A DNA stretch of 64,000 bases. Source: Chloroflexota bacterium. GTDB taxonomy: Bacteria > Chloroflexota > Anaerolineae > Aggregatilineales > Phototrophicaceae. Position 1 is the stretch's first letter; each line of letters opens with the position of its first letter. Shown here piece after piece: positions 42,500 to 49,690 of this stretch. Location: NCBI GenBank assembly GCA_026707745.1, contig JAPOWG010000037.1, positions 1-64,000 of the forward strand, written 5' to 3'. The notes beneath the pieces were generated by a model. That model did not search any database. It was not told the origin of the DNA and saw nothing but the letters and a program-made list of their open reading frames with translations. Made by a program: the position numbers and the translations under genes.

Positions 42500-42787
42500 A
42501 TGGCGACGACAGATATTCGTTTGGAACGGATCAAGCAGGAGTACGTAGGTTTGCGGGACGCGCAAGACGCGTTGATGGACAGGATTGATACATACGAAGC
42601 GGCGCTGCTGGGATTGACGGAATCAGTCGCGGCAAACCATGACTTGATCATGGAGAACCGTGAGACAATCATGGCGAACCATGAGTGGACGCAGCGACAG
42701 TTCGCGGACTTGCATGAGAAAATGGACAGGCTCATGGCGCATCTGGATGTGCCGCCAAAGCTGCCTGCGGGTTTCGTCAATGAATGA
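42500..42787 (+). CDS. small coiled-coil protein of the TDIR..PAGF family, array gene 1
   Basis: This 95-residue protein has three parts. The head is TDIRLERIKQEYVGLRDAQ then LMDRIDTYEAALLGLTESV. The middle holds two consecutive copies of a short unit (MENRETIMANHEWTQRQF type). The tail is LHEKMDRLMAHLDVPPKLPAGFVNE. The sequence predicts one long helix with heptads and a short Pro-containing end. GGAGAG precedes the ATG. Stop and next ATG overlap (ATGA) or nearly so. It begins an array of four such genes plus a membrane peptide. Function unknown. Confidence 0.75.
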   Translation: MATTDIRLERIKQEYVGLRDAQDALMDRIDTYEAALLGLTESVAANHDLIMENRETIMANHEWTQRQFADLHEKMDRLMAHLDVPPKLPAGFVNE

Positions 42788-42792
42788 GCGGC

Positions 42793-43020
42793 ATGGCAAC
42801 TGCAACGGACATTCATATTCAACTCATGAAGTGGGAAAACCGGAGTTATCAACAGGCGCTGATGGAGCGCGTCGTGAGCCAAGATGAGGCTTTGCGCCGC
42901 TTGACGGAGGCGGTCATTCGGAACGGCGAGCGGCTAGATGCGCTTGATGAGAAAATGGACAGGCTCATGGAGCACCTGAAAGTGCCGCCCAAGCTACCCG
43001 CGGGCTTCGTCAAGGAATGA
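42793..43020 (+). CDS. small coiled-coil protein of the TDIR..PAGF family, array gene 2
   Basis: This 75-residue member is the most divergent in its head (TDIHIQLMKWENRSYQQALMERVVSQDEALRRLTEAV), while keeping the tail MDRLMEHLKVPPKLPAGFVKE. The middle is short (IRNGERLDALDEK). ATG 42793 is preferred because the paralogues begin MA(A)(A)T-TDI; an in-frame ATG at 42784 that overlaps the preceding stop is an alternative. The head differences suggest a specialised partner in the same complex rather than a redundant copy. Confidence 0.7.
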   Translation: MATATDIHIQLMKWENRSYQQALMERVVSQDEALRRLTEAVIRNGERLDALDEKMDRLMEHLKVPPKLPAGFVKE

Positions 43021-43057
43021 GCGCAAGCCAATCAGCGGAAGACAAAGGAGAGCGTAC

Positions 43058-43327
43058 ATGGCAGCCACAACCGACATCCGTTTCAAGCGCATGCAGGGAC
43101 AGTATCAGACTTTGCAAGACGCGCAGGATGAATTGTTTGACAAGGTAGATAGTTTCGAAGCGGCGCTGCTGGGATTGACGGAATCAGTCGCGGCAAACCG
43201 TGAACTGATCATGGCAAACCATGAGTGGACGCAGCGACAGTTCACGGACTTGCATGAGAAGATGGACAGGCTCATGACGCATCTGGATGTGCCGTCCAAG
43301 CCGCCGGCGGGATTCGTCAAGGAATGA
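43058..43327 (+). CDS. small coiled-coil protein of the TDIR..PAGF family, array gene 3
   Basis: This 89-residue member has the head TDIRFKRMQGQYQTLQDAQDELFDKVDSFEAALLGLTESV, a one-unit middle (NRELIMANHEWTQRQFTD) and the tail MDRLMTHLDVPSKPPAGFVKE. Its DNA is nearly identical to gene 1 in the middle and to gene 4 in the head, so parts seem to have been exchanged by recombination or gene conversion. AAAGGAGAG lies before the ATG. Confidence 0.75.
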   Translation: MAATTDIRFKRMQGQYQTLQDAQDELFDKVDSFEAALLGLTESVAANRELIMANHEWTQRQFTDLHEKMDRLMTHLDVPSKPPAGFVKE

Positions 43328-43331
43328 GCGC

Positions 43332-43610
43332 ATGGCAGCCGCTACCGACATTCGTTTCAAGCGCATGCAGGGACAATATCAGACCTTGCAGGAGGCGCAG
43401 GACGAGTTGTTTGACAAGGTAGATAGTTTCGAAGCGGCGCTGCTGGGATTGACGGAGGCGGTCGTTCGCAACAGCGAGCAAATCGAAGCGCTTACGGAAC
43501 TTGTGAATGAAAACAGAGTGCGGATAGAAATCCTTGATGAGAAAATGGACAGGCTCATGGCGCATCTGAAAGTGCCGCCCAAGCCGCCGGCTGGTTTCGT
43601 GAAGGCATGA
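43332..43610 (+). CDS. small coiled-coil protein of the TDIR..PAGF family, array gene 4
   Basis: This 92-residue member has the same head as gene 3 (FKRMQGQYQTLQEAQDELFDKVDSFEAALLGLTEAV) but a different middle (RNSEQIEALTELVNENRVRIEILDEK) with regular heptads, and the tail MDRLMAHLKVPPKPPAGFVKA. The ATG at 43332 lies four bases after the previous stop. The stop overlaps the start of a 41-residue membrane peptide gene (ATGA), so the two are translationally coupled. Confidence 0.75.
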   Translation: MAAATDIRFKRMQGQYQTLQEAQDELFDKVDSFEAALLGLTEAVVRNSEQIEALTELVNENRVRIEILDEKMDRLMAHLKVPPKPPAGFVKA

Positions 43611-43732
43611 GGTTCAAACCGCGCCCGGCGACGAAAGCCGACCTGGAGAAGCAGACGCGCGTCGTGGTGATGTGGATCGTAGGTGTGAACGTGACGCTGG
43701 CCGGCGTGTTCGCAGCGGTTTTTTCATTATGA
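43607..43732 (+). CDS. 41-residue single-span membrane peptide closing the coiled-coil array
   Basis: A short frame starting at ATG 43607, overlapping the previous stop by four bases, encodes a basic N terminus (MRFKPRPATKADLEKQTR) and a C-terminal hydrophobic span (VVVMWIVGVNVTLAGVFAAV). The LEKQTR-then-membrane pattern resembles the C-terminal anchor of larger coiled-coil membrane proteins such as DUF1640. The coupling suggests it anchors the coiled-coil proteins to the membrane. The inference rests on position and composition only. Confidence 0.6.
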   Translation: MRFKPRPATKADLEKQTRVVVMWIVGVNVTLAGVFAAVFSL

Positions 43733-43853
43733 TTGAGCGCTTGCCCTAAGGTCTCATCCTCTTTGTGCTAGGCACAGTTCAGTTGCAGTCAAGTTGTGCG
43801 GGTCAAGCGCCGGTGGATTCACCACAGAGGGGCGGAGGGTGTTGAGACATTAG

Positions 43854-44858
43854 CTAAAGAACTCGGTGATATATAATCTTTCGTTGGTATTCTTGCCAAT
43901 CGATTGCTTTATTCATAATGTCTTCGGCTACGTTGTCCAAGAATGGCATTAAAGAGGATTTGAAAACGCCTTTCCTTAGAAGCAATTTAAGCAAGTCATC
44001 CTTTTTGGAGTAAGGCAACGTTAGTTTATAGACGCCACTATCGGGAATTTTGGCTAGTTCATTTTCAAATGGCTGATACGCTCCGAATTCATAATACTTG
44101 TCATCTGCTTTCCCATCATATAGCCATACGCCAGCTTGCGCGTAAGGAAACGCCATATTACCGTATAAATGGCGCACAAGGTCAAGACTTGTAGTTTTCA
44201 AATCATCCAGCTTAATCGCCCATACAACCACGCGATCGGGTTGCGCCCCGGCCGGTATTTTGGCATAGGCGGCGAAAAACGCAGCTACTAAGGGTTTGAA
44301 AGTCCAGTCAAGCAGTCTTGTAGGTATACCATGATGTTGTGCAAATCCATAAACTGTTTTACCTGGGTAATGAGAGATTCTTTCGGGGCTAAATGCGCCG
44401 CTATGAAAGTTTAGCAGGAACTTCATTGTGTCATGGGTAGACCACCCATACACGCCTTCCCAAGACGAGCTTCGGACCTCTGGGACTGGCAAGCCAACTT
44501 CGTCCGCAAGTGTTTCAAAGGTCCAGACAAGACAGACTTCGACTGTGACATGTAAGGCTATTTCAATATGCCGCTGAAACGCTTCGTCGGACTTGTTTTC
44601 CCAATTCGATCTGTTGGGATCGTCGAGGTGGTTTCGATCATACCAATATTCAAAATGTTCATTGACAAAATCTGTAATCATCGTGTTTCTCATTGCGCTA
44701 GGATGAAGCTTCCAATCTTCAGCGTCACTATTCTGTCCGCGGAAAATCCATTTGCTGTCGCCCCAGCGCGTATGAAGTTCATCTAACTCTCTGACAAATC
44801 GCTTAGCGGACTTGCAGTCCACCGTAATTGCTTTAAGCCAGTCATTATTCTCGCTCAT
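43854..44858 (-). CDS. FRG-domain protein
   Basis: The 334-residue protein has the FRG signature: KWIFRGQNSD (37-46), then AQHHGIPTRLLDWTFKPLVAAFFAAY near 172-197, and VVVWAIKLDD. FRG domains occur in phage-defence islands and restriction loci, but their chemistry is not established; a nucleotide- or protein-modifying activity has been suggested. No transmembrane helix is present. It is encoded on the same strand and 42 bp downstream of an MmeI-like restriction-modification enzyme, with an intergenic repeat between them, so it is probably the second gene of that operon and an accessory defence factor. Its codon use looks more AT-rich than its neighbours, which fits transfer. Confidence 0.85.
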   Translation of the reverse strand: MSENNDWLKAITVDCKSAKRFVRELDELHTRWGDSKWIFRGQNSDAEDWKLHPSAMRNTMITDFVNEHFEYWYDRNHLDDPNRSNWENKSDEAFQRHIEIALHVTVEVCLVWTFETLADEVGLPVPEVRSSSWEGVYGWSTHDTMKFLLNFHSGAFSPERISHYPGKTVYGFAQHHGIPTRLLDWTFKPLVAAFFAAYAKIPAGAQPDRVVVWAIKLDDLKTTSLDLVRHLYGNMAFPYAQAGVWLYDGKADDKYYEFGAYQPFENELAKIPDSGVYKLTLPYSKKDDLLKLLLRKGVFKSSLMPFLDNVAEDIMNKAIDWQEYQRKIIYHRVL

Positions 44859-44867
44859 TTACCCTCT

Positions 44868-44897
44868 TTTCTCTGTGCCCTCTGCGCCTCTGTGGTG
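44868..44897. repeat. CTCTGTGGTGAAAT intergenic repeat, copy 2
   Basis: CTCTGTG...CTCTGCGCCTCTGTGGTGAAATC matches the 3717-3740 copy. It lies between the FRG and restriction-modification genes. Confidence 0.45.
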
Positions 44898-44900
44898 AAA

Positions 44901-47777
44901 TCAACCCGCCCGCGCCAAATTCAGCGCCAGAAGACGCCGCAGAATCTCTTCCTCGTCATCCAGCACAGCATAATCCCAGCCGTAGGCGTCGCAAACCGCC
45001 TCGTCCAGCGCCCGATGCAGTTCGTCCAGCCTGGGCGCGAATTTGCGGGCGTCTGGCTTGACCTTAATGTCGTCCCTTTTGCGGTGAACTTGCAGGGCGT
45101 TGTAGAGGTTGGTCAAGGTGCGGTCTTTGAGTTGTTTTTCGCTCATGCCTGCGGGATTGAGCCAAGCGTGGCGTTTCTCGTGCAGTTGCGCGGCGGCGCG
45201 GCTGATGGTGGCATGGGCGGGATGGGATGCGTCTTCGCGGCCGGGGGACCAGGGGAAGGGAAAGGTTTCGAATGTGGTGGTTGGCGTGTAGCGGGGGTCG
45301 TTGCCTTTTCCGAGCCAAGTGCCCATGCGAAGAGACCAGGTTTCGTGGAGCTTGGAGTGCAGGACGCCGAAGAAGTAGTCGTCGTCGCGGGCGATGGCGA
45401 TAATCGCGTCATTTGACATAACACACGAGTTTACCCAAACAAAAACGCGATGCTTTGCTACTCTTGGTGTAGCAATGTAACGGTCTATTTCGTTAATTTT
45501 TTCCCTCATCGCAACGCGAGCTTCCGCGTAAATCCACCATTTTCTACGATATGCTTCACGATTGTTGTACTTTCTAACCGGATAAACGTTGTGCAAAACG
45601 TGTTTGAATGGCAATTCGTATAATTGTGCTTCATATTCTGGCATATATGGACCAAAATCTATTGTCCAATAGTCGCGTGGAATCCTAACAATATCCGCGG
45701 CATTAATGACTGGCTTGACAACATCCGAATTGCTTCTTCCGCTTATGTTTTCTTCCTTCAACATGCCAAGAGCATTCTCACTATCAATATCAAAACTGCC
45801 TTTGGGCGATGGGCCTTGGAAAGACATCAGTTCGTTCTCTTCAAGCATTTTAGCTATTGTTATGTCCACATTTGCCATCAAATCAGGGGTTATGTGATGT
45901 GCGGGCATTCCATCCAGTACCCGTTCGGTTTCCGTCCCCAAATCAAATCCAACCATCGATACGCGCACAGCCGCACCATCCAAAATCCAGGGACGGTCGG
46001 ACCAAGCCATGAAAATGTCACCAGATTCTTTGATGCGCTTTAGAACTTCGCGATTCGCGCCCCCGCGAATTGAGTTAGTAGCCAGCAGTCCTGCGCGTTT
46101 TGCCTTTCCATTCTCTATTTGTTCACGCGCCATTTCGAACCAGTAGCAGACTAGATCGGCAAAGCCCGGCACGCGACCGGCGTAATGATCTGTCAGGCTT
46201 TCGTAGTATTCGTCGCCTAGTTCACCGCGAAGTTTGCTCCCGCCCAAGAAGGGCGGGTTGCCGACGATGACGTCGACGGCGGGCCAGTCGGGCTGGGTAG
46301 GATTCCCTGCATCATCATATGCGAGAATCGCGTCCTTGCAGACGATGTTGTCTTCCAGTTCTTCCAGGATCGGCTCTTTGAAAGATTGCCCGTAGCCGTT
46401 GTTTTGCCGCCACTGGATGTAGCCGATCCAGACGACGATGCTGGCCAGCGCGTGGGCGATGGGGTCGATTTCGATGCCGTACATCTGGCGCGGGTGGACT
46501 TCCGGCGTCGGCATTTGCAAGCCCGCCCAGAGCGAATGCTGGATGACCTCTTTTTCCAGATCCATCAACAGTTGCAGGGAGACGTAAAGGAAGTTGCCGC
46601 TGCCGCAGGCTGGGTCAAGCACGGTGGTCCCCCGGATACACTTCAAGATGCGCTCGCGCAAGTCCAGCAACTGGTTGCGGGCATTGGAACGGGCCCGTCC
46701 AGTTTTGGCGCTGTCGTAACGCTCGCGGACTTGCGCGGCTTGCAATTGGACGGTATCCCATTCGTAGCGCAGGGGCTGCATCAAGACGGGTTCGACGATG
46801 AGCAGGATGTCGTCGCGGGAGGTGTAGTGGGCGCCGAGTTGGGCGCGTTTGTCGGGATCCAGACTGCGCTCGAAGAGCGTGCCGAAGATAGAAGGCTCAA
46901 TCGCTTCCCAATTCAGCTTCGCCGCTTTTTCCAGCTCGACCAAAGCCTCAACGGACAGCTCTTCCACCGTGACGACCTTGAAAAGCGTGCCGTTGAAGTA
47001 GGGAATATCGCGCATGAGGATATTGCCGCCTTCGTTCATGGCGACAAAGAGATTCCGGACGTATTGCATGAAAACGCCGGGCTTGCTGCGAGATTGCTCG
47101 ATTATGTGGGTGAAGATGCCTTGCGGGCTATTGACAGCAGTCGGCAGCAATCCGATATCTTCGGCGAAAAGGCAGAAGACCAGCTTGGTCAAGAAATAGG
47201 CGATACGCTTGGAATCGGCTTCCCAATCGCGCATGTTGTCGGCGATCAGCCGAAAGACTTGCGCCGCTTCTTTGGTGACTTGCTCGGTATTGCGGCGCGG
47301 ATGAAGGCGTTCCGGCGCGTGAAACAGTGCGCGCAGCCAGGCTTGTTTCTCCGGATCGTCGGCGATTTCGTCGTGCCTGAAGTCATAGACGCGCTTTTGG
47401 GTATTGGGGAAATTGGTATGGATTTCCCAGTGGTTGATGTCGGTCACGACCAGGAGCGGGGGATTATTCAAGTTTTCGCGGTATTGCAGCAGTTGTTGAT
47501 AGGCGGCATTCAGGTCTTTGTATTTGTCCGGCGATTTGTACTCGATAGCGAAATGACCTTCGTAGTAGACATCAGCGAAACCGTGGCTGGCGGCTTTTTT
47601 CAGCGATTGCTCGAAGACAAAGATCTCGCCCGCGTCCGTTCGACCGTCGCCGCCGGGCATCTCCACGCCGACCAGCTTGCAGACATCGAGAAAATGCGCT
47701 TGGGCGATCTGCTTCTCGCCCAACTCGCTGTTCGCCCATTTTTTGACAAATTCTTGCGGCGTCATAATGACGCGCAT
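44901..47777 (-). CDS. MmeI-like type IIL/IIG restriction-modification enzyme
   Basis: This 958-residue protein joins all parts of a type IIL enzyme. The N-terminal nuclease has the MmeI-type triad Asp69-x9-Glu79-x-Lys81 (DVYYEGHFAIEYK). A helical spacer follows. The N6-adenine methyltransferase has motif I VLDPACGSGNFLY (about 384-396) and motif IV NPPF (about 506-509). The C-terminal region about 620-880 would be target recognition and spacer. A single chain therefore both methylates and cuts DNA, usually some 20 bases from its site; the recognition sequence cannot be predicted. ATG 47777 is chosen because GAGGGTGG lies just upstream and the triad then falls in register with MmeI. It forms an operon with the FRG gene. 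Confidence 0.92.
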   Translation of the reverse strand: MRVIMTPQEFVKKWANSELGEKQIAQAHFLDVCKLVGVEMPGGDGRTDAGEIFVFEQSLKKAASHGFADVYYEGHFAIEYKSPDKYKDLNAAYQQLLQYRENLNNPPLLVVTDINHWEIHTNFPNTQKRVYDFRHDEIADDPEKQAWLRALFHAPERLHPRRNTEQVTKEAAQVFRLIADNMRDWEADSKRIAYFLTKLVFCLFAEDIGLLPTAVNSPQGIFTHIIEQSRSKPGVFMQYVRNLFVAMNEGGNILMRDIPYFNGTLFKVVTVEELSVEALVELEKAAKLNWEAIEPSIFGTLFERSLDPDKRAQLGAHYTSRDDILLIVEPVLMQPLRYEWDTVQLQAAQVRERYDSAKTGRARSNARNQLLDLRERILKCIRGTTVLDPACGSGNFLYVSLQLLMDLEKEVIQHSLWAGLQMPTPEVHPRQMYGIEIDPIAHALASIVVWIGYIQWRQNNGYGQSFKEPILEELEDNIVCKDAILAYDDAGNPTQPDWPAVDVIVGNPPFLGGSKLRGELGDEYYESLTDHYAGRVPGFADLVCYWFEMAREQIENGKAKRAGLLATNSIRGGANREVLKRIKESGDIFMAWSDRPWILDGAAVRVSMVGFDLGTETERVLDGMPAHHITPDLMANVDITIAKMLEENELMSFQGPSPKGSFDIDSENALGMLKEENISGRSNSDVVKPVINAADIVRIPRDYWTIDFGPYMPEYEAQLYELPFKHVLHNVYPVRKYNNREAYRRKWWIYAEARVAMREKINEIDRYIATPRVAKHRVFVWVNSCVMSNDAIIAIARDDDYFFGVLHSKLHETWSLRMGTWLGKGNDPRYTPTTTFETFPFPWSPGREDASHPAHATISRAAAQLHEKRHAWLNPAGMSEKQLKDRTLTNLYNALQVHRKRDDIKVKPDARKFAPRLDELHRALDEAVCDAYGWDYAVLDDEEEILRRLLALNLARAG

Positions 47778-47853
47778 TCTACCACCCTCAATAGTCCATC
47801 GGCAGCCCCGCAAATAGCGCCCCGCCCAAGTATCCCGAAATGCCGCCCCATGC

Positions 47854-47859
47854 TATACT
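47854..47859 (+). promoter_or_regulatory. -10 box giving a probably leaderless mRNA at 47867
   Basis: TATACT ends seven bases before the ATG at 47867, and no ribosome binding site intervenes, as with the genes at 36272 and 37631. Confidence 0.45.
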
Positions 47860-47866
47860 GCCCTCT

Positions 47867-48109
47867 ATGGAGAATCCCTACCGATTCCCGGCCTGGATTG
47901 ACAAGCTAAAAGTCCGTGGAGGCGCGCCCCTCGCCTTGCTGGCGCTCGACGTGATCGAGCCGCTGGCGCCGGTTTTGGCGCAGGGCTTGTGGATGGCGCA
48001 GCCCCTGGCGGGCTTGTGGAACGGCCGGGACGATATCCGCGATTTGGCGACGCTGCTGGAAGCGCCCGAGGGCATCGAGGGGCTGCGGCGGCGGCTGGCG
48101 GAGGACTAG
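47867..48109 (+). CDS. small hypothetical protein, 80 residues
   Basis: The product begins MENPYRFPAWIDKLKVRGGAPLALLALDVIEPLAPVLAQGLWMAQPLAGLW and ends with a charged tail (LATLLEAPEGIEGLRRRLAED). The central part is moderately hydrophobic and could be a re-entrant or amphipathic helix pair rather than a full membrane span. The leader is absent, with a TATACT seven bases upstream. It is divergent from the restriction enzyme gene and 96 bp upstream of the membrane operon at 48206. Similar short proteins of this composition are known to me only as hypothetical. Confidence 0.6.
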   Translation: MENPYRFPAWIDKLKVRGGAPLALLALDVIEPLAPVLAQGLWMAQPLAGLWNGRDDIRDLATLLEAPEGIEGLRRRLAED

Positions 48110-48205
48110 CCGCTTGCGGCGGCGAACAGCAATGTCGCGCCCGTGCAGAACAGGCGCCTTCTCGTCGTATGCGCGACGCGGTTTACATGACTGGGGGTTT
48201 GGCGG

Positions 48206-49033
48206 GTGGACGACAGCACACTGCAAGTGTATGTGATCCTGTTCGTGATGATCACGGTCGTGCTGGTCTATAGCGCGCGCTATTTTCTGGCGCGGCGGGC
48301 GCGCCGCTTGTCACAGGGGCGGGCGCCCGGCTTCAGGCGCTTGTCCGGGTGGCTGGGGGAAGCGATAGAAGCGGGCCGTCCCTTGCATTTGTCCTTTGGC
48401 AGCGCCGGCATCGACCGGGAAAACGCGGCTGTGGCGGCGGCCGAGGCGGAATTGTTTTATCACATCATCAAAGCGGCCGGCTCGGGCGATGTGGCGCCGG
48501 TCATCAGCACATCGTCGTCGGCGACCGTGCCCTTGTGCCAGGACACGATTCGCCGCGCCTGGGACGGCGAGGATCGCCGGGCGCGGGCGCAGTGGTTTCC
48601 GGGGGGGGCGCGCTCGATGGCTTTTGCCGCGGGCTTGACAGCGACCATGGGCGTCGAGGAGCCCTCCGCCCATATCCTGGCCGGCAGCTTCGGTCCGGAG
48701 TTGGCGCTGATACTGGATAGCGCCGACCGACAGGGGCAGGGCAGCTTCGCCGTCAGCGATCAACTGGAGGGTCAGGCGATCGCCTTTGCCATGGCGGACG
48801 AGGTCTTGATCGGCGAGCAGCTTTTCAGCGCGGCCGCCTGGCTGTCGCATGAATCGACGGCCCGCGCCGACGCTTCGGTGCAGGATATCTGGCGTGGCTT
48901 GTTGATCGCGCTGATGGCGGTCCTGGTATTGATTAACGTGGCCGGTCAATTGGGCATCGCCAGTTGGTCGCTGGTTGTCGTGGCTGCGCTGGCGCTGGCT
49001 TTCATCGGCGTTGTGATTGTCCGCAGGAGATAA
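48206..49033 (+). CDS. membrane protein, DUF6754-like, first gene of the MutL operon
   Basis: The 275-residue product has an N-terminal transmembrane helix (about 6-25), a basic stretch and a soluble part. The soluble part contains RPLHLSFGSAGIDRENAAVAAAEAELFYHIIKAA, STSSSATVPLCQDTIRRAW and a Gly/Ala-rich FGPELALILDSADRQGQGSFAVSDQLEGQAIAFAMADEVLIGEQLFSAAAWL. Two C-terminal transmembrane helices follow (about 229-247 and 251-270). I relate it to the DUF6754 family, whose role is not known. The start is GTG 48206, with a G-rich stretch upstream. It opens an operon of five genes separated by at most 23 bp. Confidence 0.7.
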   Translation: MDDSTLQVYVILFVMITVVLVYSARYFLARRARRLSQGRAPGFRRLSGWLGEAIEAGRPLHLSFGSAGIDRENAAVAAAEAELFYHIIKAAGSGDVAPVISTSSSATVPLCQDTIRRAWDGEDRRARAQWFPGGARSMAFAAGLTATMGVEEPSAHILAGSFGPELALILDSADRQGQGSFAVSDQLEGQAIAFAMADEVLIGEQLFSAAAWLSHESTARADASVQDIWRGLLIALMAVLVLINVAGQLGIASWSLVVVAALALAFIGVVIVRRR

Positions 49034-49036
49034 GGC

Positions 49037-49687
49037 ATGAGCCGCTCTCAGCGCCTGGGCATCGCGTTTTCGGCTTTTATCGCCTTTGCGGTTGGCGTGA
49101 TCACCACCCTCAGCTTGCTGCTGGGCGGTCGCCCGGAATTGTATGCGGACTTCGCGGGCGCGCCGGTCTTCGCGCGTTTGATGAGCTTGCCGGCGGCGAT
49201 CATGGTGCGCCTGGTCGCGATCACGGCCGCCGTCACCATCGTCATCGGCATCTCCAACCTGCTTTATGTGCATATGGGCCGCGTGGTTCGCGGCGCGTTT
49301 TTCAGTATTGTGATGATCGCCAGCTTTGCTCTGACGATTTGGTGGTATTGGAGCAAACAGGGCGATACGTCGCTGCTGGCGGCTGTTCAAGTACCGATTG
49401 AATCGGCGCTGGCGGCGCTGCTGTTTCTGTCCATGGTGCAGGGTGGCGCCCGCGTATTGGCCAAGCGCGCCGATATCTGGGGCGCGCTGTTTGTCACGGT
49501 TTTGGTCGTTGTGCTGCTGGGCAGCTTGCCGATTGAGTCGCTTGCCCCCGTGCGGGCCTGGAGCGACTGGCTGATGGAGATACCCGTGAGCGCGGGCGCG
49601 CGAGCGATCCTGCTCGGTATCGCCTTGGGCACGGTGGTTACGGGCGTTCGCGTCTTGCTCGGTCAAGACCGGTCTTACCGGGGTTAG
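49037..49687 (+). CDS. polytopic membrane protein, second gene of the MutL operon
   Basis: The 216-residue protein has about six hydrophobic segments arranged as two similar halves, with AFSAFIAFAVGVITTLSLLLGG in the first and IWGALFVTVLVVVLLGSLPIES in the second. No charged catalytic motif is seen. It starts three bases after the previous stop with GGAG in the overlap. The composition suggests an integral component of a membrane complex. No family recognised. Confidence 0.65.
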   Translation: MSRSQRLGIAFSAFIAFAVGVITTLSLLLGGRPELYADFAGAPVFARLMSLPAAIMVRLVAITAAVTIVIGISNLLYVHMGRVVRGAFFSIVMIASFALTIWWYWSKQGDTSLLAAVQVPIESALAALLFLSMVQGGARVLAKRADIWGALFVTVLVVVLLGSLPIESLAPVRAWSDWLMEIPVSAGARAILLGIALGTVVTGVRVLLGQDRSYRG

Positions 49688-49690
49688 GCC

